Shown here: in pieces, positions 1-9,026 of the stretch
Layout: each line of letters starts with the position of its first letter
Position numbering within the stretch: the stretch's first letter is position 1
Source: Lachnospiraceae bacterium UBA4631
Lineage (GTDB): Bacteria > Bacillota > Clostridia > Lachnospirales > Lachnospiraceae
NCBI GenBank assembly: GCA_002406015.1
Contig: DHMX01000023.1
Coordinates: 62,001-126,000 of the forward strand
Direction of reading: 5' to 3'
Length of the DNA stretch: 64,000 bases
Translations under genes and position numbers: made by a program
The notes under the pieces: model-generated
The model's database searches: none
Told to the model about the DNA's origin: nothing
Seen by the model: the letters and a program-made list of their open reading frames with translations, nothing else

Positions 1-1
1 G

Positions 2-1957
2 TATCGAATTATAGTCTGGCTCGTAGCCGGTGCAGGGGTTATCCTCTTTGCGGTTATGGTAGTCTGGGGCATTATCCGGTTATTAAAAAATGTAAAGGAC
101 CGGAATCAGCTATTGCGGGTTGCCATGGTATTAACGGCATCCCTGCTTTGTACCGGAACGATATTAACGGTAGTGTTAAAGACAATGATTGCCCAGCAGA
201 ATGAGACAACGATTCAAGGGCTGGATTTGATAGCCAATCTGTTAATTGAGGAAATCGATGTAGACGGTCTGAGCCGGATTCAGAAGCTGGATGATTATAA
301 AAGCGAGATATTCCGGGAGGTAAAGGAGCCGTTAGACCGTACGATAGATACCTGCTATGAGCAAGGCTCATACTACTACTATACAATATATAAGGCGGGT
401 GACGGCTATGTAGACGGTGTTATGGACTATGAGGAAACCTTAACCACCAGACACCCGGCATATGAATGGGGAGATAATTATTATACAGAGGTATTGGAAA
501 AGGGAACCGTAACAAAGGTAAATCGGGAAACCAGTGCCTACGGAACATGGACCTTTGTACTGTACCCGATTCGGGATGAGCAGGGGAATATTACAGCCGC
601 GATAGAAGTAGGCGTGAATATGGATGATATTCAGCAGGAGCAGCGGGTATTTTTGCGGGAGCTGCTTTTAACAACCGGAGCTGCGGTTATCGTAATCATT
701 ATGCTGCTGCTGGAGTTCTTATTCTTCCTGTCAGAAGGCAAGGGCTTATGGCGGGGAACCGAGGACCCATCCGAGTACATACCATTACGAACCATGATAT
801 TTTTATTATATATGGCATCCTCCTTACAGGACCCATTTATTGTGCAGTTATGTAACCGGTTATATGATAATCAACTGCATCTGTTAAATGGACTGGGACC
901 TTCCCTGCCGATTTCCTTAGAGCTGTTAATGGCGGCTATCGGTTCCTTTGTGGCAGGTCGGCTGGTATCCGGAATCGGAACCAAACGGCTGTTATTAACC
1001 GGAGGACTGTTATCCCTTGCCGGTTATCTTCTCTGCGGAATCAGCGGAACCTATATGGGAATCCTGATTGGTAAAGCATTAATCGGAACCGGTATGGGAA
1101 CTGCATATGTAACCTCGAATACATTAGCGGCACTCGGACGAAGCGAGGAAGAGAGGGCAAAGGCATTTGCAGGCATTAACGCAGGTGTGCTGTCCGGTAT
1201 TACCGTAGGTGACGGTCTTGGCTCTATCTTATTGAGCCTTGGAAACTATCGCATGGTATACATTGCCGGAGGTATCATTATGTTACTTCCGATAGCCCTG
1301 TCTGTCTGGGGAAAAAATATGGTTCCGGAGCGAACCAAGGAGGAAAAAGCAATCCGGTTTCCGCGGTTTTTATTCAACTGGCGGGTACTTCCGTTTTTCC
1401 TGCTCCTCCTGCTTCCGTTTATGATGATTTTGTCCTATCGGGAATACTTTTTCCCGCTGTACGCAGAAGAACATGGAATGACAGAGGTAACCATCGGGCG
1501 TATCTTCCTGTTGTGCGGACTGATTATTATCTATGTCGGACCATATCTGGGTGAGTTATTGATTCGAAAGCTGGGAAGTAAGCGGGCAATGATATTTGCC
1601 AGTATTGCAATGGCGGTAAATCTTGCTATTTATATTTGTGTTCCATGTATGGCAACTGCTATAATTGGTGTAGTATTACTTTCCATTATCATATCCTTTG
1701 CGTATACCTGCCAATATTCTTATTTCTCGACAGTGCCGGAGTGTGATGCCTACGGAGAAGGAAATTCCATGGGTATTTATTCCATGGTAGAGAATCTGGG
1801 TCAGACACTGGGACCGATTATATTTGCGGCATTGCTGGTGCAGGGATATGAACAGGGAATCCGTATCGTCGGAGCCGGCTTTGGCGGCTTGTTGTTGGCA
1901 TATCTGCTGACGGTACTGATTCAGAAAAGGAGTAGTCAAGGAAAAGAGGAATCGTAG
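2..1957 (+). CDS. Sensor domain-MFS transporter fusion protein (5' partial)
   Basis: The frame is open from base 2, so the gene begins outside the window; about 651 residues are visible. The order is a hydrophobic segment (about 4-22), a short polar linker, a second membrane segment (about 39-60), an extracytoplasmic stretch of about 155 residues rich in Tyr and acidic residues that looks Cache-like, another membrane segment (about 219-242), and then a major facilitator core of roughly ten to twelve helices. A motif-A-like loop (GRLVSGIGTKRLLLTGG) marks the MFS part. Family knowledge supports a membrane protein coupling ligand sensing to an MFS fold; substrate and direction are unknown. Its stop lies one base before the GNAT start, so it heads or continues an operon. 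Fusion of a Cache-like module to an MFS is unusual. The MFS call is firm, the Cache call tentative. Confidence 0.75.
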   Translation, partial: YRIIVWLVAGAGVILFAVMVVWGIIRLLKNVKDRNQLLRVAMVLTASLLCTGTILTVVLKTMIAQQNETTIQGLDLIANLLIEEIDVDGLSRIQKLDDYKSEIFREVKEPLDRTIDTCYEQGSYYYYTIYKAGDGYVDGVMDYEETLTTRHPAYEWGDNYYTEVLEKGTVTKVNRETSAYGTWTFVLYPIRDEQGNITAAIEVGVNMDDIQQEQRVFLRELLLTTGAAVIVIIMLLLEFLFFLSEGKGLWRGTEDPSEYIPLRTMIFLLYMASSLQDPFIVQLCNRLYDNQLHLLNGLGPSLPISLELLMAAIGSFVAGRLVSGIGTKRLLLTGGLLSLAGYLLCGISGTYMGILIGKALIGTGMGTAYVTSNTLAALGRSEEERAKAFAGINAGVLSGITVGDGLGSILLSLGNYRMVYIAGGIIMLLPIALSVWGKNMVPERTKEEKAIRFPRFLFNWRVLPFFLLLLLPFMMILSYREYFFPLYAEEHGMTEVTIGRIFLLCGLIIIYVGPYLGELLIRKLGSKRAMIFASIAMAVNLAIYICVPCMATAIIGVVLLSIIISFAYTCQYSYFSTVPECDAYGEGNSMGIYSMVENLGQTLGPIIFAALLVQGYEQGIRIVGAGFGGLLLAYLLTVLIQKRSSQGKEES

Positions 1958-1958
1958 C

Positions 1959-2561
1959 ATGGAAATACAATATGAGAGAATCGGAATGACGGATTTAGAT
2001 GCGATGGCAGATATTTATGCAACCTATCTGAATGCGGGAGATACCATTCGTGATTATGTAGAAGCAGGCATGAAGAATAAAGACTTTGTCGGCTATAAGG
2101 CATTGGACCATGGTAAGATTGTGGGAGTCTTATCCGGAAGAAGCGGGATTGATTTTACCTATCCGCATCCGGAGCTTGCGGAACGTTTAAGGCAGAAATT
2201 TCCGGAGGAAAAGCTATATACACCGGATGCACTGGTGGTACTGGATGAATACCGGGGGCATCCGCTGGCGTTTGAATTAGGCAGACTGTTAATTCAGGAG
2301 GTACATCAAAAGGGCTATGAATATCTGTTGACAGAGCTGTGGATATATCCGAATGGACACATTCCGGCAGAGCATGTTGTCAGCACATGGGGAACCGAGG
2401 TATATCGGGAAGACATTGAAGGATTTTACAGAGAATTGGAGAAATACCATATGGAGTGTCCGGTATGCGGAACACATTGTAGCTGTGGAGCCAGGATTCT
2501 GGTTATGAAGACAGACGGACAGATACATATCCGGGAAGGGGAGAAGGGAAATGAATTATAA
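1959..2561 (+). CDS. GNAT-family acetyltransferase with C-terminal Cys cluster
   Basis: This 200-residue protein starts one base after the MFS stop. Residues 1-145 read as a GNAT fold: an N-terminal beta strand, a central IVGVLSG strand and a YRGHPLAFELG segment in place of the usual acetyl-CoA loop. The C-terminal tail carries CPVCGTHCSC, a small cluster that could bind zinc. The acceptor substrate cannot be told. It overlaps the following phosphatase gene by 11 bases, so translational coupling is likely. Its single-lobe form separates it from the two-lobed GNAT-like proteins further along. The acetyl-CoA loop is not canonical, so catalysis is not assured. Confidence 0.7.
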   Translation: MEIQYERIGMTDLDAMADIYATYLNAGDTIRDYVEAGMKNKDFVGYKALDHGKIVGVLSGRSGIDFTYPHPELAERLRQKFPEEKLYTPDALVVLDEYRGHPLAFELGRLLIQEVHQKGYEYLLTELWIYPNGHIPAEHVVSTWGTEVYREDIEGFYRELEKYHMECPVCGTHCSCGARILVMKTDGQIHIREGEKGNEL

Positions 2562-4140
2562 GAAAAAGAAGCTAGGGGTTCAGATGGGAAGAATCATAGC
2601 TGTTACAATCGCAATTCTGACAGTCATACTTGCAGGCTTTAGCTATATGTCATTTCAGAATACATTTCGCCGGTTCTATTCCGATAAGGCACAGAGTACC
2701 GCCAAAATGATTACAGAGGTGGTTGACGGCAACCGGATTCAGAACTATGTGGCAACCGGAGAAACCGACGAATATTATACGGAATTGCAGGAGCTGCTGT
2801 CAAAAATGAAAGAGGACAGCGGAGCAGCATATCTGTACCTGTTTTATCCGGAGGAGGACCATTTTATATATATCTTAGATGCAAGTACGGGAGAGACACA
2901 GGAACAGGGCATCAGTCAGTTAGGGGATATTTATGAATACGGGGAAACGGAATACCGCTACCTTGTACCGGATGTGCAGGCAAAGCGGGCATCACAGCAG
3001 ATTATCATGGGGCAGGATGTAGGCTATGGAAAATCCGTATCCGCATGGGCTCCGATTCTGGATTCCGAGGGAAATCTGGCGGCAATGGCAGAGGTAGATT
3101 TCTATCTTGAAGAGGTGGGACAGGAAGCCACCTTCTATGTACTTCGGTTTATCGCAGTTATGCTTATCGGAACCATGGTAATTCTTCTTATATTGCTGCG
3201 GTTTAATAACAAGCATCTGATTCGTCCGCTTCAGGAATTGACAGCGGTAATTGCCTCTTACAAGGATGGTAAATTTCAGGCGGGGCAGCAGGAATTTCAT
3301 ACACAGGATGAAATGCAGGAGCTATATGATACCTATGTCCATATGGTAGAGAAAATGGATTCCTATGTAGAGAACATAACAAAGATTACCGCAGAAAAGG
3401 AACGAATCGGCACCGAGTTAAATGTAGCAACCCAGATACAGGCAGATATGCTTCCGAGTATATTTCCTGCATTTCCGGATAGAAAAGAGGTTGACATTTA
3501 TGCCCTGATGCAGCCGGCAAAAGAGGTAGGCGGAGATTTCTATGACTTCTTCTGGGTTGATGACCAGCATCTGGGATTTGTAATTGCGGATGTATCCGGT
3601 AAGGGTGTTCCGGCAGCGTTGTTCATGGTGATTACCAAAACCATTATTAAGAATCATATGGTGACAGGTAATTCCGTAGAGAAGGTGCTGGAGCTGGTAA
3701 ATCAACAACTCTGTGAAGGCAATGAGGAATCCTTCTTTGTAACCGCATGGCTCGGTATTCTGGATATTCAGACCGGAATCGTAGAGTATGCCAATGCAGG
3801 ACATAATCCGCCGATTCATATTAGCGGCGGTCAGGGAACGTATGTGCAGGGAGATACCGGACTGGTGCTTGCAGCCATGGAGGGTATGACTTATACAAAA
3901 GAAACCTTGCAGATGCAAAAGGGAGACCGGATACTTCTATATACAGACGGAGTAACGGAATCCGTAACGAAAGCAAATGAAGCCTATGGCGAGGAACGGT
4001 TAATGACGATAGCAGAGTCAACCGGAGATATGACACCGCAGGAGGCAGTTGGATATATTAAAAAGGATATTGAGAACTTTGCGGGTGAAGCAGAGCAGTT
4101 TGATGACATTACAATGTTAATGCTGGAATATATGGGATAG
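2551..4140 (+). CDS. Membrane sensor PP2C phosphatase (SpoIIE/RsbU type) with HAMP
   Basis: The 529-residue protein has a membrane helix (about 12-34), an extracytoplasmic sensor (about 35-195), a second helix (about 198-218), a HAMP-like segment, a short coiled coil and a SpoIIE-type PP2C domain from about 300. The metal and catalytic motifs are present: GGDFYDFF, GKGVPAALFM, YANAGHNPP, YTDGVTESV and DDITMLML. Such enzymes dephosphorylate STAS anti-anti-sigma factors and so release a sigma factor. No STAS or anti-sigma gene is visible nearby, so the target is probably encoded elsewhere or upstream. The start has a purine-rich GGGGAGAAGGG site and overlaps the GNAT gene. It probably supplies the signal input to this cluster. 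Confidence 0.88.
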   Translation: MNYKKKKLGVQMGRIIAVTIAILTVILAGFSYMSFQNTFRRFYSDKAQSTAKMITEVVDGNRIQNYVATGETDEYYTELQELLSKMKEDSGAAYLYLFYPEEDHFIYILDASTGETQEQGISQLGDIYEYGETEYRYLVPDVQAKRASQQIIMGQDVGYGKSVSAWAPILDSEGNLAAMAEVDFYLEEVGQEATFYVLRFIAVMLIGTMVILLILLRFNNKHLIRPLQELTAVIASYKDGKFQAGQQEFHTQDEMQELYDTYVHMVEKMDSYVENITKITAEKERIGTELNVATQIQADMLPSIFPAFPDRKEVDIYALMQPAKEVGGDFYDFFWVDDQHLGFVIADVSGKGVPAALFMVITKTIIKNHMVTGNSVEKVLELVNQQLCEGNEESFFVTAWLGILDIQTGIVEYANAGHNPPIHISGGQGTYVQGDTGLVLAAMEGMTYTKETLQMQKGDRILLYTDGVTESVTKANEAYGEERLMTIAESTGDMTPQEAVGYIKKDIENFAGEAEQFDDITMLMLEYMG

Positions 4141-4185
4141 AAAGCAGTCTGTTGGGAACAGCGTTGTAAATCAGGAGGAAATGGT

Positions 4186-5718
4186 ATGGATGGAGTAGAT
4201 GAGCTTACAATAGAAAAAAACCGCATGGTGACAAAGGAATTGGAAGGGATACTGCATAGCAAGAAGCAGGATGAGATGGAGGATGCCGCCAGCCGTCAGA
4301 TGGAGGCTCTTGCACAAGAGACAACGGTTATGCAGCAGACGGTACAAAACGGACTTCAGACATTGCCGGTGACCGGGGAACAACAGAATCCGCAGGTACA
4401 GGCACTTCCGGGACAGCAGCAGGTTAAGGAAGGCTACTTTGACAGAAAAAACAGACGCGAGAAAGAGGAAACAAGGTACAACAGCTATAAGGCTATGAAG
4501 ACCGCTGTAACCGCAGATTTTGAACAGACCGAGCATATGCAGAATGTCTTACAAAAGACAACGAAGTACAAGGATGGGGACCATAAGGTATCCATAAAGC
4601 AGACAGAGCTGCGGGACAAGGTGCGTGCAGGGGATTATTCCCATTTAGAGCAGTTAGACCCTGTATTGCGGGAGTTAGAAGCTGTAAACTATATGAATGC
4701 CCATATGCAGGACTTGTCAGGAACACCGGCAGAGGTAGTGACCCGGTTAAGGCAGGGAGGCATAAACGGATTGATGCAGCCGCTTTTGCGAATCGGTATA
4801 TCAATGGGAATGCGGGGCTTACTGCCGAATAATCCTGCAATTCCGGGAAACATGGATGCAAAAGAGTTTTTCCGGAGCTTAGATGCAGAGATTAATAAGG
4901 AAATTATGGTAGAGACCATCGTTAAGCCGTCCGGGCAGCAGTTGTTTATGGCGAAGCTGATGCTGCTGACCCAGTTAGGCGGAGTCCGTAAGACAGTTAC
5001 CAAGAACGGGAAAAAGGATGTGACAAACTGGGAAGGGCCGTTAGCCAATGCCTATGCACATTGCTCCAGAGTAGGTGTCATACTTCCGGGAGACTCGCAG
5101 GCTGCTTCGCAAGGAGACAGTGAAACCGTTCTGGATACATTTGTAGGTAAGAAAAAGGAAGGCTTCTTCAAGCGGGGAGCCGCAACGCATTCGCTCCAGA
5201 AGAAATCCAAGCTGCGAGGCGGAAAAGAATTTAAGGAAAAGAAAACAAAGGGTACCTTCTCTAACCAGTGGGGTATGAATGTGGCAGTCGGCGGACTGGG
5301 AAATCAAGGGATTCCGGGGCCGGGTGACCGAACCTTAAAAAATGACGGAAGCTGCGGACACATTTATATGCATTTGCAGGAGGGTGACGAAACTACATAT
5401 ACCAGCCTGTTGATTGGCTTTGAAAGTGATTCCTATAAGAAAACCAATCAGCTCGGACATACGCATGGATTTGGAAACGGTGAGTTTGCTTCCAGCTTCG
5501 GCGGACAGCGGATGGACGAAATCGGAGATAAATATGGCGGAAGAGTGGTAGACTTATCGGGAATGTCAGAGGATGTATATAAGAATGCAGTCCATAATCT
5601 GCAGGAGCATTTCCGCAATGCAAGTCAGGAGCCGGACAAGATAGAAGAAATTGTCCGGAAGCTGTGTGGAGAACAGATGAGTTTAAATGAAATACAGGAT
5701 TTGTTACGGCTTGGATAA
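4186..5718 (+). CDS. Unknown soluble protein, putative eCIS-associated cargo
   Basis: I do not recognise this 510-residue protein. It has no signal peptide or membrane helix. The first 100 residues are Gln/Glu/Lys-rich and predicted helical or disordered, ending in a basic patch (DRKNRREKEETRYNSY). The middle (about 120-290) is helical. The C-terminal 130 residues look globular and conserved, with SCGHIYMHL, GHTHGFGNGEFASSFGGQ and YGGRVVDLSG; the His-rich loop could be catalytic or metal-binding. The site AGGAGG precedes the ATG by 7 bases. Its position just before a two-lobed GNAT-like gene and the eCIS-type ATPase, and its basic tract like that of the 1,581-residue protein, suggest delivered cargo. 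That role is inference only. Confidence 0.55.
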   Translation: MDGVDELTIEKNRMVTKELEGILHSKKQDEMEDAASRQMEALAQETTVMQQTVQNGLQTLPVTGEQQNPQVQALPGQQQVKEGYFDRKNRREKEETRYNSYKAMKTAVTADFEQTEHMQNVLQKTTKYKDGDHKVSIKQTELRDKVRAGDYSHLEQLDPVLRELEAVNYMNAHMQDLSGTPAEVVTRLRQGGINGLMQPLLRIGISMGMRGLLPNNPAIPGNMDAKEFFRSLDAEINKEIMVETIVKPSGQQLFMAKLMLLTQLGGVRKTVTKNGKKDVTNWEGPLANAYAHCSRVGVILPGDSQAASQGDSETVLDTFVGKKKEGFFKRGAATHSLQKKSKLRGGKEFKEKKTKGTFSNQWGMNVAVGGLGNQGIPGPGDRTLKNDGSCGHIYMHLQEGDETTYTSLLIGFESDSYKKTNQLGHTHGFGNGEFASSFGGQRMDEIGDKYGGRVVDLSGMSEDVYKNAVHNLQEHFRNASQEPDKIEEIVRKLCGEQMSLNEIQDLLRLG

Positions 5719-5750
5719 TGGATAAATGCTCAGACAGGGAGGATACAGAT

Positions 5751-6599
5751 ATGCAGATTATCAGAATAGATAATGAAAATATAAAGGCATTTTCCGAATT
5801 AATACCGGAGGAGATTCAGGTAATGCTTGCAGACGGCGGAGCTTATGTCGGGCTGGGAACCGTAGAGGATGATTATGCCTGTGGACAAATGATTGCAGAG
5901 ATAGAAGGACAGACCGTACGGATACATTCCATTTATATAGCACCGGAATATCGAAGACGCGGCTTTGCAACGGAATTATTGATTGAAATGGCAGAAAGCA
6001 TTTGTGAATGGGAATCCGTATACGGGTATCAGATTGAATTTACCGAGTCATTAGAGGAGGAAAACGGCTTAAAACCATTCTTGGAATACTGTGGCTTTGA
6101 GCTGGCACCCAAAGAGGATACAGGCACATGGAGCTGTCAGCTCGGAGCGATTGAACCGGTATGGGAGAATAAGAATCTACAAATGCTGGTGATTCCATAT
6201 GAACAGATAAATAATGAGCTGCTTCAGCAGCTACGCAGGGAGCAGCCGGCAATTCTGGCACAGGATATAGATGCGGGGCGGATTGAGAAGGATTGCAGTT
6301 GTGTATTGGCAAATAAGAATCGGCTGACCGGATGCCTGATGGTGGTTCGGGAGGATGAGCAATTAATTCTGGAATGGGTGCGGATTACACCGACCAATTC
6401 CGTACAGCTTCTGGGGATGTTTCAATACGCAGTTGAGCATGCCATAGAAAAATATGGACCGGAACAGACACTTGTAGTTCCGGTATTAAACGAAAAAGCA
6501 GATGCCCTGTTAAAGCGAATGCTGCGAAATGCAGTAGAGCCAATGGAGCATTGCTGGACAGGAACCTATGTGTTTGACGGAGAAGAAGAACCGGCATAA
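5751..6599 (+). CDS. Two-lobed GNAT-fold protein (paralogue 1)
   Basis: I start this 282-residue protein at 5751 because GGGAGG lies 8 bases before that ATG; an in-frame ATG at 5718 overlaps the previous stop and is less likely. Lobe 1 is a GNAT domain with a good acetyl-CoA loop (IAPEYRRRGFATELL, about 65-85). Lobe 2 (about 160-270) is a divergent GNAT-like half with a RLTGCLMVV strand and an ALLKRML helix. Lobe 2 lines up by eye with the second lobes of the proteins at 9027-9869 and 16911-18083, so the three form a family. Each lies next to a large soluble protein. It could modify its neighbour or act as a non-catalytic partner. Confidence 0.7.
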   Translation: MQIIRIDNENIKAFSELIPEEIQVMLADGGAYVGLGTVEDDYACGQMIAEIEGQTVRIHSIYIAPEYRRRGFATELLIEMAESICEWESVYGYQIEFTESLEEENGLKPFLEYCGFELAPKEDTGTWSCQLGAIEPVWENKNLQMLVIPYEQINNELLQQLRREQPAILAQDIDAGRIEKDCSCVLANKNRLTGCLMVVREDEQLILEWVRITPTNSVQLLGMFQYAVEHAIEKYGPEQTLVVPVLNEKADALLKRMLRNAVEPMEHCWTGTYVFDGEEEPA

Positions 6600-6673
6600 G
6601 GCATAGGAACAGGAACAAAGAGGTAACGGTATAGCAGATGCATGGAGACATGGATAAAGGCAGGGAGCATAGG

Positions 6674-9007
6674 ATGGAGCAAATAGGAAAATTCAGTGAA
6701 GAATATAGACATAAACCTTTTTTAAGCTATGCGGAATACATGGACTATATATTTGCCTGTGCAAATATCCAACTGGCAGATTATATTCAGGGTTTGAAGA
6801 GTAAGTATGCCACCGGACAGGGCGGATATAAGAATATCATGTATCCGGATATTGAGATTGCGTATCAGTTATGTGATACCAAGATTCAGCAGTTCTTTTT
6901 GGCGGAGGAGCAGACGGATTCTGCCGGAGAGACAGAGCAGGAAGGGGAAACAGAGGAGATAGATGCAGAGCTGGCAGATTTGTTACAGGGCTTTGCTATG
7001 TCCTTTGGAGAAAGCGAAAAGCCTTCTACAGAAGAAACAGAGCTGTCTGCGGATGAATTACTGGCATTTGTGGATGACAGGATTGCCGCAACGGATATGA
7101 CACAAATGCGGTTTCCGTTTTATGATATATGTAGTAAATTATCCTTTCAGCCATTTACGGTATTTTGTCTGGCCTGTGCAATTTTGTCCTCCACCCAGAC
7201 CAGCTATGCATCCGTATTTCAGATTATTAATGAAAACGGAAGTCTGACAACCCCGACGATAGAATCGGCAGCCAGAGTCTATTTTGCGAACCGTTATTCT
7301 ATCACAGATGTCTATAGCCAGATGTCTGTTTCGTTAGAGCAGCTATTGCCGATTATGGATTTGCGGGTAAACAGCCAGATGCCGTTTTCTACCCTGATAG
7401 CACCGGATAAGCGACTGATAGATTACCTGTTTGGAAGTCATCCGTTCCGGTTGGATGAAAATTATCAACGGTTTATGAAGCGGCTGACCGACGATAAGGA
7501 ACTGAATCCGATTATGGCAAATGCACAGATATTGGAAGCCATGGACATTTCTTATAACAAGGGAGTCCGAATCTTTTCTTATTATGGTGATGAGGGCAGC
7601 GGAAGAAAGTTCTTTGTGAAGCAGTTCTGTAAGAGTCATGGCATGGAAGCCATTACACTAAACTGTAAGAAGCTGTTTGTTTATGATTATAGCTTTATCG
7701 AAAAAGCAATCTGGGCAGTCTGCCGGGAATGTATCTTCACAAATGCCTGCTGCTGTCTGGATGACCTGACCTATCGGGAGGATGAAAAGGAAAAATTCCT
7801 TGGCTATATGGACTTGTCTTTAGGAAAATTGTTGGAGCATGAGATTACGGTATTTACCGTCAGCAGAGAAAAGCTTACCCTGCGGGATGTGACTACACAG
7901 GAATTTACAGAGCTGGAGCTTCCGACCCCATCGAATCAGGAGCGGGAGGACTGCTGGAATTATTTTTCACAGGAATACAGTCTGGATGAAGATGTAAGCT
8001 TACAGGAGTTGGCAACCAAGTTCCTGTTTACACCGGGTAAGATTAAGGCAGCGTTATATCAGGCAAGAAGCTTTGCCACTATGAATAAGGAGATTCTGGT
8101 ATCCAGAGCCAGACTGTTCCAAGGCTGTAATAATCAGATGAGTTCAGAGCTGACTCAAAAGGCAACCAGAGTTAAGGCTAATTTCGGCTTTGAGGATATT
8201 GTTATGAATGCATCCCAGCGGGAGACCTTAGAGCATGCCATTGACCAGATGAACTTCCGGAAGCAGGTCTATGATAACTGGAACTATACGAAGAAATATC
8301 CATATGGACGCGGACTATCCATTCTGCTGTTTGGAGCACCCGGTACCGGTAAATCCATGTGTGCACAGGTAATCGCACATGAATTGAATCTGGAATTGTA
8401 TCGGGTTGATTTGTCCAAGGTAATTGATAAATATGTCGGTGAAACCGAGAAATCCATATCCATGATTTTCCGGGAAGCAAAGAAATGTAACGTGGTACTG
8501 TTCTTTGATGAATGTGATACCTTATTTGCGAAGCGTTCCGATGACGGAGGCAGCAATCAGGCATCTAATAATAATAAGACCGCATTGCTGCTACAGGAGG
8601 TAGAGGCATATGACGGTGTATCCGTACTGGCAACAAACTATAAGCACAATATTGACCCGGCATTCTTCCGAAGAATGAAGTACATTGTGGAATTTCAGTT
8701 CCCGGACCCGGATACCAGAGAGATGCTGTGGCGAACCACCATTCCAAAGGGAACACCGCTCGGAGAAGATGTGGATATTCGCTTCTTGGCAGAACGCTTT
8801 GAATTTGTAGGTGGTAACATTAAGAACTGTATTTTAAATGCTGCATTTTTGGCAGCCGCAGATGGAGATGGTAAAGAGGTATGTATGCGGCATTATCTTC
8901 AGGCAATCAAATACGAGTTCGTAAAGACCGGTAAGGTATTTACGAAAGCAGACTTTGAGCCATATGCATATATGGTCGGACTCGGAGAAGCCCCGGAAGA
9001 GGATTAA
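6674..9007 (+). CDS. Double AAA+ ATPase of eCIS (Afp15/Pvc15-like) type
   Basis: Start 6674 has AGGGAG 7 bases upstream; earlier in-frame ATGs (6638, 6650) have poorer sites. The 777-residue protein begins with an acidic region. A winged-helix-like block follows (about 150-250), resembling the segment that precedes the ATPase in Afp15/Pvc15 proteins. Next is a degenerate P-loop domain (GDEGSGRK near residue 305, CCCLDDL later) and then an intact C-terminal AAA+ domain: GAPGTGKS at 554, VVLFFDECD at 607, sensor-1 LATNYK and FFRRM as arginine finger. The tail contains NAAFLAA, typical of this group. In eCIS loci these ATPases are conserved accessory proteins linked to assembly or cargo loading. 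The call rests on architecture; no particle genes are in view. Confidence 0.75.
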   Translation: MEQIGKFSEEYRHKPFLSYAEYMDYIFACANIQLADYIQGLKSKYATGQGGYKNIMYPDIEIAYQLCDTKIQQFFLAEEQTDSAGETEQEGETEEIDAELADLLQGFAMSFGESEKPSTEETELSADELLAFVDDRIAATDMTQMRFPFYDICSKLSFQPFTVFCLACAILSSTQTSYASVFQIINENGSLTTPTIESAARVYFANRYSITDVYSQMSVSLEQLLPIMDLRVNSQMPFSTLIAPDKRLIDYLFGSHPFRLDENYQRFMKRLTDDKELNPIMANAQILEAMDISYNKGVRIFSYYGDEGSGRKFFVKQFCKSHGMEAITLNCKKLFVYDYSFIEKAIWAVCRECIFTNACCCLDDLTYREDEKEKFLGYMDLSLGKLLEHEITVFTVSREKLTLRDVTTQEFTELELPTPSNQEREDCWNYFSQEYSLDEDVSLQELATKFLFTPGKIKAALYQARSFATMNKEILVSRARLFQGCNNQMSSELTQKATRVKANFGFEDIVMNASQRETLEHAIDQMNFRKQVYDNWNYTKKYPYGRGLSILLFGAPGTGKSMCAQVIAHELNLELYRVDLSKVIDKYVGETEKSISMIFREAKKCNVVLFFDECDTLFAKRSDDGGSNQASNNNKTALLLQEVEAYDGVSVLATNYKHNIDPAFFRRMKYIVEFQFPDPDTREMLWRTTIPKGTPLGEDVDIRFLAERFEFVGGNIKNCILNAAFLAAADGDGKEVCMRHYLQAIKYEFVKTGKVFTKADFEPYAYMVGLGEAPEED

Positions 9008-9026
9008 AGTAAGGAAGAGAGGGAGC

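Noticed and set aside
6674..9007. Type VI secretion ClpV or a Clp protease ATPase
   Set aside because: Neither the ClpB/ClpV domain order nor a ClpP-binding loop is present; the layout is Afp15-like.
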